A stretch of 13,159 bases of DNA from Euryarchaeota archaeon UBA501 (GTDB lineage: Archaea; Thermoplasmatota; Poseidoniia; Poseidoniales; Thalassarchaeaceae): NCBI GenBank assembly GCA_002505685.1, contig DAVT01000103.1:1-13159 (forward strand), given 5' to 3'. Below, piece after piece: positions 1 to 7,034 of this stretch. The position numbers and the translations under genes were made by a program. Under the pieces are notes generated by a model. That model was given only the letters and a program-made list of their open reading frames with translations, ran no database searches and was not told the DNA's origin. How positions within the stretch are numbered: the first letter of the stretch is position 1; each line of letters starts with the position of its first letter.

Positions 1-1067
1 AAATCAAAGAATGGTTTGCTGAAAAAAGAACTCAACTTGAAATGCCAATTTATGGTTCAGTCGATATCCGTGATGCCAATTGGAAAGTTGCCGTGGTAGA
101 TGCGAATCAATATCCAGCAGGTTTCAATAATTTGCAAGATGGAGACATAGGACAACACTTCCGGGATGCCATCGGAGGTGTAAGACACGTCCATATTTGG
201 CCGGAATCCCACACGCGCAATCCTGCATATGAAGCGCATTTGAAATCCTTATCCAATATATTGGAAGCAGAGGGATATGCAGTCACCGTCGGTATCCTTG
301 AGTACACCGGCGGTCAACCAGTGAACGTCAATGGTGCTGTTCCTGACTTGATTCTTCTCAACAACGACCTCACGGATGGCCCCCTTCCCGATTTAGGAGT
401 GCCAATCTTACCTCCTCCAGAAATGGGTTGGTATCAACGAAGAAAGTCGGCACACTTTAGGGCGGTCGAATCACTTGTTGAGGAAATTTCTGAACTGCTT
501 GGTATTGACCCCTGGCTTTTATCCACAAAGTGGTTTTTTTCAGAGGGTAAGTGCCTAGACAAGGATACATGTCGCACATTGTTAGCGGCTGAAGCCGATG
601 AATTCTTGAACCAATTACAATCAAAATATGATCAATATGGTATCTCTGGGACACCTACAATTTTTGTGAAAAACGACTCTGGTACGTTTGGTTTGGGCAT
701 TATCGAAATAACATCGGGTGAGGAATTGCTGAGTTTATCCAATCGCAAGTTGCGCAAACTAACCTATGGGAAAGGGGGCAATGAGGCTGAAGATTTCCTC
801 TTGCAGGAAGGTGTGCCAAGTGCACTAGCGTGGAATGATATGGTCATAGAGCCAGTTGCATATTGTGCCAATGGCCAAGTAGGTGGCTGGTTTTATCGGG
901 CCAATGCCAAAAAAGGAGAGATGTCGAATCTAAACAGCCCATCATCGATTTTTGTTCACCCCAGCGAAATCGAGGATGAAGCCATTGCTTCAAGGCGAAA
1001 AAATTGGCACATGTTGGTTGCTGAAATTGCCATGCTTGGGATTGCAATAGAGGCTCAATCATTCTGA
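1..1067 (+). CDS. gshA: Glutamate-cysteine ligase, GshA family (5'-partial)
   Basis: This enzyme would join glutamate to cysteine with ATP to give gamma-glutamylcysteine, in the cytoplasm. I recognise the proteobacterial GshA family (Pfam GshA type, unrelated in fold assignment to haloarchaeal GCS2) from VDIRDANWKVAVVDANQYP, then PAGFNNL, PESHTRN, LLNNDL, GWYQRRKSAHF, GTFGLGI, EPVAY and FYRANAKKGEMSNLNSP, in the family's order. The first internal ATG is at 42, but the same frame is open from base 3 and reads IKEWFAEKRTQLE. That matches the family's region before the VDxR motif, so the true start lies left of the window. About 355 residues are visible and the C-terminus is complete. The gene converges with the minus-strand operon, and the stop codons lie inside a 9-base overlap. 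GshA of this type is unexpected in an archaeon, which suggests acquisition from bacteria. Confidence 0.88.
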   Translation, partial: IKEWFAEKRTQLEMPIYGSVDIRDANWKVAVVDANQYPAGFNNLQDGDIGQHFRDAIGGVRHVHIWPESHTRNPAYEAHLKSLSNILEAEGYAVTVGILEYTGGQPVNVNGAVPDLILLNNDLTDGPLPDLGVPILPPPEMGWYQRRKSAHFRAVESLVEEISELLGIDPWLLSTKWFFSEGKCLDKDTCRTLLAAEADEFLNQLQSKYDQYGISGTPTIFVKNDSGTFGLGIIEITSGEELLSLSNRKLRKLTYGKGGNEAEDFLLQEGVPSALAWNDMVIEPVAYCANGQVGGWFYRANAKKGEMSNLNSPSSIFVHPSEIEDEAIASRRKNWHMLVAEIAMLGIAIEAQSF

Positions 1068-1346
1068 TTCTTCAGTTTCCATTTCAGGTGGTGTGTCCAT
1101 GCCCATAATTTCGTAATTTGAAGGGAACAATGCAACCAATACTCCTGCAATCCCAACTGCCAATGCGGGCCAGAACATTTTGTAGGCAATGGCCATTTCT
1201 AGTGCGATTGCAACTAAAAGGAGGCCCCCAAGATTGGAAATCCATACCAAGCGCTTGAATGTGGCCAAGCCAACCCCCTTTGTCGTTCCAGACATAGATT
1301 CTGGACCAAATTCTGCTCCAAATCTGACTGGTTTTTGGTCTGCCAT
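1059..1346 (-). CDS. Small two-helix membrane protein, last gene of the b6/Rieske-Hdr operon
   Basis: I do not recognise this 95-residue protein. It has a polar N-terminus, two hydrophobic segments at about residues 34-51 and 57-75, and an acidic C-terminal tail (PPEMETEESE). The ATG at 1346 follows a GAGGGGG ribosome binding site at 1351-1357, which supports the start. It lies 34 bases after the ferredoxin gene in the same direction. Its 3' end overlaps the end of the convergent gshA by 9 bases. Position and composition suggest a small accessory subunit of the membrane complex encoded upstream. That is an inference from context only. Confidence 0.7.
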   Translation of the reverse strand: MADQKPVRFGAEFGPESMSGTTKGVGLATFKRLVWISNLGGLLLVAIALEMAIAYKMFWPALAVGIAGVLVALFPSNYEIMGMDTPPEMETEESE

Positions 1347-1380
1347 GGTACCCCCTCTAGTCCCCAGTAATCAATTCTTG

Positions 1381-1713
1381 TCACCGGTCAATCATGATGA
1401 TTGCATCCGTCGGGCAGGCCAAAACACATAGTCGGCAACCCGTACAAGGGTCCCTCAGTATCTTGGCCTTTCGATTCACATCAATGTTGAGAATTGGGCT
1501 CGCCAAAGGAGTATCATACAATTCAATGGCATCATCATCACACACAAGCGTACATTGATCACAACCAATGCACAATTCCTCCTTGACAAAGGCCACAGTG
1601 CCAGGTCCCCCCTTCACCTTTTCACGCGCCTCCGTGCGCATCGAATTGAGTGCTAGTCGAATTCTTGCAGCTTCGTTGAGCCGCCTCAAATCCAACTCCT
1701 CGCGAGTGGTCAT
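1381..1713 (-). CDS. 2x[4Fe-4S] ferredoxin-type protein
   Basis: A 110-residue iron-sulfur protein with two classical cluster motifs. CIGCDQCTLVCDD comes first, and CTGCRLCVLACPTD lies near the C-terminus. The first motif has Asp where Pro usually follows the last Cys. The N-terminal 50 residues are helical and charged (DLRRLNEAARIRLAL). No membrane segment or signal is visible, so it should be cytoplasmic. I chose the ATG at 1713. An in-frame GTG at 1740, preceded by GGAAG, or the TTG at 1770, are alternatives, and the TTG would overlap the upstream gene. Its place directly downstream of the subunit IV-HdrD fusion suggests that it is the electron carrier or a fixed subunit for the HdrD-like domain. 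The family assignment is firm and the partner is inferred. Confidence 0.88.
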   Translation of the reverse strand: MTTREELDLRRLNEAARIRLALNSMRTEAREKVKGGPGTVAFVKEELCIGCDQCTLVCDDDAIELYDTPLASPILNIDVNRKAKILRDPCTGCRLCVLACPTDAIIMIDR

Positions 1714-1748
1714 GGTGCTACGGGGAGGGCTGAACTTCACAAAACTTC

Positions 1749-2006
1749 CTAAGCGAAAAACGTCAACCAAAGTGGATGTATCGAAATGAGGAGTGCTACA
1801 AAGAATCCAGCCAAAGTCCCCTTCGCCATATTGGGTCTATCATATCCAAGCGCGATTAGGATCAGAAAAAATCCGATGATTAAATCACAAACCATGCCAA
1901 TCCAAGCTGCTTTCCAAGACAGGCTAATGGCAACGGTCAGAGTCGCAACGGGCCCAATCATGAATCCAGAAATCCAATCGCTGTCAACCGTAGTCAACCC
2001 GCTCAC
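1749..2006 (-). CDS. Small three-helix membrane protein
   Basis: An unrecognised 85-residue hydrophobic protein with about three membrane segments, at residues 13-33, 35-54 and 61-83. It ends immediately after the last helix. The start is a GTG whose bases overlap the TGA stop of the subunit IV-HdrD gene in a GTGA arrangement, which implies translational coupling. This argues that its product is needed in step with the large fusion protein, so it is probably a small structural subunit of the same membrane complex, comparable in role to the small single-helix subunits of b6f. No motif supports a catalytic role. Confidence 0.7.
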   Translation of the reverse strand: MSGLTTVDSDWISGFMIGPVATLTVAISLSWKAAWIGMVCDLIIGFFLILIALGYDRPNMAKGTLAGFFVALLISIHPLWLTFFA

Positions 2007-4819
2007 GCCTGTTTCTTTGCTTCAACCTGACGTGCGAGGAAAGACACTACGTCGAGGATTTCGAAATCGTGCTTTGGGTCACCTTCAAACTTCAGACATT
2101 CAAAGTGAGAGACACACTTCGGACAGGAGGTGAGCATGATGTCTGCTCCTGTTGCACGAACTTCATCAAATCGCTGAACACGTAGCGCCCGACTGTCTTC
2201 GTTGCAAGACATCATGCTGGAGACACCACAACAGAGGGCATCTTCCCCATGGTGTTCCATCTCGACCAAATCAACACCCTCTACGGCATTGACTAGATTC
2301 CTTGGCTCATCATAGATTTCCATTTGCCGACCCAATCTGCAAGGGTCATGGTAAGTTACCGTAACATCTTCCTCGGCCTTGAGATTCATGTCAAAACCGT
2401 TCTCGATAAGGAATTCAGTCGTATGCATAACTTTGATTCCATCCAGTTGGTAATCCTTGGCAAAAGTGCGGAAACACTCGGCACAACTTGAGACTAGTGT
2501 GTCGATTCCACTGGCCTGAATTTTCTTCTGGTTGTAGGCCTTCAATTTTTCAAAGACTTCATCCATGCCTTGCCATTTTTGGTCATGCCCACAACACTTC
2601 AGGAAATCTCTTCCGAGGTAGGACACTTCTTTTTCCATTTCTTCGAACAAGGTAAATGCAGAAGTGGTTGCATCTCCAAGATTCATATCGCCTTCGTTAA
2701 CATGGCTGAAAATCATCTCTTGATCCAAATAATCCACGCAACCGGGATAATACCCAATGCTTGAGTCAATTGGGTAGTCCTCAACCGAGATGAAGTCTGA
2801 ATCTCGCTCCTCTTCCGCCTCAGCCGCGAGGACGGCTTGCAAAACAGTGTGAGGGATATTCGATGCTGGTGGCCCTCCGACAATCAAAGCTCTTCGCATG
2901 TCGACATAGGAGTCATAATCCACCAATTGTGGGCAGGCATTGGTACAAGCAGAGCAAGTAAGACAGGAATACATTGGAACTCCATCGTCTTCATTGTTCC
3001 AAGAATTGTAGATGATATTCAGTTTGTCACCCGCATTGAACAATCGCACAGGGCAAGCATCATCACAAAGGTCGCATCCATAGCATTTGTTCATCTCATA
3101 CTCATATCCGCGAGCCATGCTGCGCATGAGCATGAATACAACTGCCCCCACACCGAAACATGGGATGAAGAGGGAGTAAATCAGTTTGGCATCCAAACTC
3201 TTTGGATTCTTGTGATAGGTGGGATTTTCCACCATGTGTTCCGATAGAGATGCGATGTCTAGGCCGATGTCGGCTCGAGTCAGATTGGTAGGGTCGTCAC
3301 GGTTCAATGCTTGACCGTTTTCTCCAATTAGCAATGGCTGATAGGCGACAACATTCACTCCTGCGAAAACAGTGTAGGATGAGTTGACTCCGGACCAAAC
3401 GGTAGAGAAGGAAATCTCATAGTCGCCCGGTTCAAGTTTCAGCATTGAATTTTCACACACACCATCTTTGATTATCTCTCCAGAATTTTTGTGTGAGACA
3501 GACAAGGACCCTGCACCTTCTCCGATGCCCCACTCACTGGATCGCTCATTGCATGAAAAATCCACATAAACGGTCTCGAGACCGAAATCTTCGATTTGGA
3601 GACCCCATGTATCTGAAATGGGGACTTCACCGGTTTCATCATTTCCAACTTCGGCCCAGTCTTGCGCTATACCATTTCGACCGACTGAAGTGTCAGTGTG
3701 GTGGTTGACACCACTGAAATCGATCAAATTTTCCTGAGTCGGCTGATAGATGCCCCAATTCAAGAAATGTTCAGCAGTTACCAAACAGAAATCTGAACGG
3801 CTATACGCATCTTCACCCTCAAACTTTGACTTCTGCCATACGGGGTTTGCAATACTATCTTCGTACGTTAGACAATCTTCCTCGATGACTTCCCAGTGGT
3901 GTCCTTCATTGATGTCGACAAGAGTGTCTACAGGTTGCCCTCTCAATTCCTCCAATGCGGATACCTCTTCCATTGCACCTAGTCCACCTTGGTCCCAAAA
4001 CCCATTGTTGTATACTGGCCATGTGACCGAACAAAGAATCACGGTCACAATCAGAGTTCCGAGTGAAATTTGTTTGCCCAATTTAGGGGTCGTTCTGGCC
4101 CCAATGGATTTGACCATGAACCATCTTATTCCCATATACATGGCAATCCATAAGAAAATCCCGGTCAATATCCACGGTACTGCGTTGAACACTTCCGCTA
4201 ACCACGGCGCCCGAGTACCACAATTGAGGCCCGCATGCGAATTCAATTGACAGAAATCGGTTCTGTTTTTCCCATATAATTCTAGGAAAATATTGATTGA
4301 AAATACACTGATGAACCAAACGTGAGCGAGGTAAACGGCCCCCCATGTCGCAAACCAAGGATCTTCCACACCGCGCTTTGCCCGCCCACCCAAGAATGGG
4401 GGGAGTGTCAAAATCATCACAGGTAGACCTGTGATCGCCGCACCCCACCAAGCAGCATTCCAAGCGATTACCGGTTGCCCAAAGAACGCTCCAATCGGCC
4501 CGGCAGGGATATCAAATTGAGGTAGATATTCACCCCATCTAAGATACCCATAACTGAATAGAACATACCAGTCAGGGAATACGAATCCTGCCTGTGCATA
4601 GGGGTCAGCAGCGCCGTGTAGTGGAGGTGGAATCAACCAAGAATAAAATCCCAATACTGCAACCATCGCTGCGAGAATAATCCCATCTCGCAGGACTTCA
4701 TGGGGCCAAAATGCATGCCCGACAAAGACACGTCTCCGCTCATTGTCTGCGGATTGGAGACTGTCCTTCTCACGAACATATGTGTCCGCGATCCGGCCGA
4801 GATTCTCAATTAGTCCCAT
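2003..4819 (-). CDS. Cytochrome b subunit IV-like domain fused to an HdrD-like CCG iron-sulfur module
   Basis: A 938-residue fusion. Residues 45-270 resemble the C-terminal half of cytochrome b (subunit IV): five predicted helices (45-63, 118-141, 156-181, 209-234, 251-270) and PDWY at 82-85, the counterpart of the Qo-site PEWY. Residues 271-544 form a hydrophilic domain with Cys at 316, 345, 422 and 455. A sixth helix (545-566) leads to a basic stretch. Then come two ferredoxin motifs (Cys 579/582/585/589 and 619/622/625/629) and two complete CCG domains (Cys 694, 742, 743, 779, 782; Cys 827, 863, 864, 899, 902), as in HdrD/GlpC-type proteins. Positive-inside charge puts the 274-residue domain outside and the Hdr part in the cytoplasm. 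I prefer the ATG at 4819, nine bases after GGAG. A TTG at 4828 would sit against that site. Substrate is unknown: heterodisulfide, another disulfide, or only electron transfer. Confidence 0.9.
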   Translation of the reverse strand: MGLIENLGRIADTYVREKDSLQSADNERRRVFVGHAFWPHEVLRDGIILAAMVAVLGFYSWLIPPPLHGAADPYAQAGFVFPDWYVLFSYGYLRWGEYLPQFDIPAGPIGAFFGQPVIAWNAAWWGAAITGLPVMILTLPPFLGGRAKRGVEDPWFATWGAVYLAHVWFISVFSINIFLELYGKNRTDFCQLNSHAGLNCGTRAPWLAEVFNAVPWILTGIFLWIAMYMGIRWFMVKSIGARTTPKLGKQISLGTLIVTVILCSVTWPVYNNGFWDQGGLGAMEEVSALEELRGQPVDTLVDINEGHHWEVIEEDCLTYEDSIANPVWQKSKFEGEDAYSRSDFCLVTAEHFLNWGIYQPTQENLIDFSGVNHHTDTSVGRNGIAQDWAEVGNDETGEVPISDTWGLQIEDFGLETVYVDFSCNERSSEWGIGEGAGSLSVSHKNSGEIIKDGVCENSMLKLEPGDYEISFSTVWSGVNSSYTVFAGVNVVAYQPLLIGENGQALNRDDPTNLTRADIGLDIASLSEHMVENPTYHKNPKSLDAKLIYSLFIPCFGVGAVVFMLMRSMARGYEYEMNKCYGCDLCDDACPVRLFNAGDKLNIIYNSWNNEDDGVPMYSCLTCSACTNACPQLVDYDSYVDMRRALIVGGPPASNIPHTVLQAVLAAEAEEERDSDFISVEDYPIDSSIGYYPGCVDYLDQEMIFSHVNEGDMNLGDATTSAFTLFEEMEKEVSYLGRDFLKCCGHDQKWQGMDEVFEKLKAYNQKKIQASGIDTLVSSCAECFRTFAKDYQLDGIKVMHTTEFLIENGFDMNLKAEEDVTVTYHDPCRLGRQMEIYDEPRNLVNAVEGVDLVEMEHHGEDALCCGVSSMMSCNEDSRALRVQRFDEVRATGADIMLTSCPKCVSHFECLKFEGDPKHDFEILDVVSFLARQVEAKKQA

Positions 4820-4834
4820 ATATTTCAACTCCGA

Positions 4835-5698
4835 TCAATGTGGCTCCGCAATTCCTTGTACCCACACAATAAACAAGTGAATCAAAATCAATGTTGTGAC
4901 GATTACAGGTAAGATGAAAACGTGAAGGAAGTACATTCGAGTCACGGTTTGGTAACTCAAACTGGTGCCTCCAAACATTGCACTGGCGACCCAAGGGCCG
5001 ATTAGAGGTGTACTGTTTGCCATGTTGATTCCAATGGTTGCAGCACCGAATGCCAAACTATCCCAAGGCAGGAGATAACCTGAGTAACCAAAGAAGATCG
5101 TGAAGAACATCAATCCAACTCCGATAAGCCAGTTGAGTTCACGAGGGTTGCGGTATGCTCCAGTGAAATAGACTCTACACATGTGCAAGAATACAGCAGC
5201 CACCATGAAATGCGTCGTCCAGTGGTGGATTGAACGAATAATGTATCCAAATGGCAATTGGGTCATGATGAATTCCATACTAGAATAGGCAGGAGTGGGG
5301 TCACCTTCGCCCCCTGGGACATAATATATGCCAAGGATAGTACCTGTGATAACTAGAATGATGAATGCGAGGAATGATATTCCACCCAAACAGTACAATG
5401 GATACCAATACCAAATAATCCTCAACTTGTATTTTTCAGCATGCGTGAGTGGCATTTGCCTATGCATGCTATGGTAGGCGTCACGGGACATTGCCCAGTA
5501 ATCTTGAACTCTAAATCGAGTATCAAGCCAAGAAAACGCCCAAAGGAATGATTTCTCAACAAGTCCCAACTTACCAGTTGACTCGACAGCTCGGAGAATT
5601 TCTTTCCGAGGCATCTCTTCGTTTTCCTTGCGAAGAGTAAATGCAACAATCACAGTAATGACGGCGATAAACAAACCCAATAACCAAACTTGCAGCAT
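4835..5698 (-). CDS. Cytochrome b6-like diheme subunit
   Basis: A 287-residue cytochrome b N-terminal half, closest in motif to plastid/cyanobacterial PetB. Heme ligands are visible as H158 and H172 in RSIHHWTTHFMVAAVFLHMCR and as H259 and H274 in the helix from LHVFILP to LIHLF. The 13- and 14-residue spacings are those of b6. C103 in WYPLYCLGGISF matches the b6 Cys that covalently holds heme c(n) next to the Qi site. SGYLLPWDS matches the Qo-side PWDQ region. An N-terminal extension of about 65 residues, with an extra helix at 3-21, is not in PetB. A GAGGTGA site at 5705-5711 supports the ATG at 5698. Only 15 bases separate its stop from the ATG of the fused subunit IV-HdrD gene. Together the two would make a complete eight-helix-type cytochrome b core. 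Confidence 0.95.
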   Translation of the reverse strand: MLQVWLLGLFIAVITVIVAFTLRKENEEMPRKEILRAVESTGKLGLVEKSFLWAFSWLDTRFRVQDYWAMSRDAYHSMHRQMPLTHAEKYKLRIIWYWYPLYCLGGISFLAFIILVITGTILGIYYVPGGEGDPTPAYSSMEFIMTQLPFGYIIRSIHHWTTHFMVAAVFLHMCRVYFTGAYRNPRELNWLIGVGLMFFTIFFGYSGYLLPWDSLAFGAATIGINMANSTPLIGPWVASAMFGGTSLSYQTVTRMYFLHVFILPVIVTTLILIHLFIVWVQGIAEPH

Positions 5699-5704
5699 CT
5701 CATT

Positions 5705-5711
5705 TCACCTC
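5705..5711 (-). promoter_or_regulatory. Ribosome binding site of the b6-like gene
   Basis: GAGGTGA on the minus strand, six bases before the ATG at 5698. It overlaps the last codon and stop of the Rieske gene and supports coupled translation. The same motif at 7041-7047 decides the TTG start of the 149-residue protein, and GAGGTG at 6588-6593 decides the Rieske ATG. Confidence 0.75.
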
Positions 5712-6582
5712 AATCACAGAATGTATACCATTCCTGGTATGTTGAAAGTCCCTTGATCACATCGTCCTCTACATTGAACGGTATCAGTGGCAAGCCAACA
5801 GGAGCAGGACCTCCAGTAAGACGGACACCAAAATAATCGAAAGTAGAACCATTGCTTCTGTTTCTGTTCCTATTCTTTTCAAGCATGGTGGGGTCGTATC
5901 TTGATGAGTGGCAAATGCAGAATAGTTTGTTTCCTCCCGCATCCACACCACCGGGTAGCCACGTGTCAGCAGTGAAATCGTTGGCTACGAGTTGCCACCC
6001 AGGGATGCAGCACAAGTGCGGACATCGACTGAACATTAGCAGAATATTGTCATGTGGTTGCAATGAAGTGTCGGGACTACCATCTTCGAGTGTAACATCG
6101 AAAATTTCCCGGCCATGGCCGATGAAGGTTCCAGCGGCGTCGTATCCTTCTCCATATTGTATACGTGGGACACCCTCGGCTGGTGGCTTGGACTCATTTT
6201 CTTCATGGGGTACGTAGACGATGTTTACTGGCATCCCACTCCAAACACCCTGGGCACCGGCCATACCAGTGTTTGATTTTGCAGCCTCAGCCACGAGATG
6301 AGATTTCTGCATCTCTTGCTCGTGCATAGACCCATACCAGACCACATCTTCTTGTCCCTTTGGCACCCAATACTTTACTCCAGTATCTTCGCCACCGGTA
6401 TCGGCCTGTCCCATCAAGAATGAAGCAAAGCCCACTGTCCCTAGGCTAGCCATTGCGATGGCGCCACCGGCAGCGTTGAAAGTATACTTCATAAAGCGAC
6501 GGCGGTCGAGAATGGAAGAATCTTTTCCCTCTTCTGGATTGTGTGAACCAGGTGCGGGTCTGAGACGGAATTGCCTTGCCAT
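5710..6582 (-). CDS. Rieske [2Fe-2S] protein with Tat signal-anchor
   Basis: A 290-residue Rieske iron-sulfur subunit that would take one electron from quinol at the Qo site on the outer face. Box I is CPHLCC (C187, H189, C192) and box II is CICHSSRYD (C222, H225 as ligands, C224 for the disulfide with C192). The N-terminus carries DRRRFMKYT at 26-34, a good twin-arginine motif. A hydrophobic segment at about 38-58 follows and probably stays as an anchor. A long insert of about 120 residues lies between anchor and cluster fold, and an Asn-Arg repeat (NRNRNRSN) follows box II. The ATG at 6582 is preferred because GAGGTG sits five bases upstream. A GTG at 6588 overlaps that site. It lies just upstream of the b6-like gene, the usual Rieske-cytochrome b order. 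Confidence 0.95.
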   Translation of the reverse strand: MARQFRLRPAPGSHNPEEGKDSSILDRRRFMKYTFNAAGGAIAMASLGTVGFASFLMGQADTGGEDTGVKYWVPKGQEDVVWYGSMHEQEMQKSHLVAEAAKSNTGMAGAQGVWSGMPVNIVYVPHEENESKPPAEGVPRIQYGEGYDAAGTFIGHGREIFDVTLEDGSPDTSLQPHDNILLMFSRCPHLCCIPGWQLVANDFTADTWLPGGVDAGGNKLFCICHSSRYDPTMLEKNRNRNRSNGSTFDYFGVRLTGGPAPVGLPLIPFNVEDDVIKGLSTYQEWYTFCD

Positions 6583-6584
6583 AT

Positions 6585-7034
6585 TCACACCTCGTAGTTC
6601 TTCCAGCTTTCTGGGTCCTTCGGTCCGATGTACTTGTTACGTCGTTGCTTCACAATCAGCGTATCAGGCATGACCCACTTCAGGTATACAATACCCATGA
6701 TAATGAGGGTGGTCAACATCATTGCCATGAAGAACGAAAGCATCTGTTGGTCCCAGTGGTTAAACAGGCCGTAGGCCAATCCCCCAGACCAATAGATGGT
6801 CCAGAAGAGGCCCCAAACAAAGACAATCGTTACCAACCAAGATGAGGCGCTTGGGGATGTGCTTGAACGAACAATGGTCCCCGGCTCTGGTGTATTGAAA
6901 ACACCATGGTCGACTGCGGTCACGTATTCTTCTTCCGTGAGGTTAACTCCCTCTAGTGCAAACCTAGCATCCTCAATGCTGACTTCCCCAGATTTGACTT
7001 GGCGAAGCAAACGCACGACGATATCTTCACTCAA
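6585..7034 (-). CDS. Two-helix membrane protein with helical cytoplasmic N-terminus
   Basis: I do not recognise this 149-residue protein. Residues 1-45 form a charged helical region (VVRLLRQVKSGEVSIEDARFAL) that resembles short helical interaction domains such as SHOCT, but this is weak. Two strong hydrophobic helices lie at about 66-90 and 98-118, joined by a short loop. The basic and charged C-terminus (KQRRNKYIGPKDPESWKNYEV) should be cytoplasmic. The start is TTG, supported by a GAGGTGA site at 7041-7047 six bases upstream. The TTG overlaps the stop of the preceding gene (TTGA), so the two are probably translated together. Being placed between the Reeler-like protein and the Rieske gene suggests an assembly or structural subunit of the complex. 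Confidence 0.75.
   Translation of the reverse strand: MSEDIVVRLLRQVKSGEVSIEDARFALEGVNLTEEEYVTAVDHGVFNTPEPGTIVRSSTSPSASSWLVTIVFVWGLFWTIYWSGGLAYGLFNHWDQQMLSFFMAMMLTTLIIMGIVYLKWVMPDTLIVKQRRNKYIGPKDPESWKNYEV

Noticed and set aside
531..541. Run of eight T as a possible terminator
   Set aside because: It lies inside the well-conserved part of gshA, between the IDPW and LDKDTC stretches, so it is coding.
2837..3247. 136-codon plus-strand frame opposite the fusion gene
   Set aside because: It is antisense to the two ferredoxin motifs and the sixth helix of the HdrD-like fusion, and its translation has no domain pattern.
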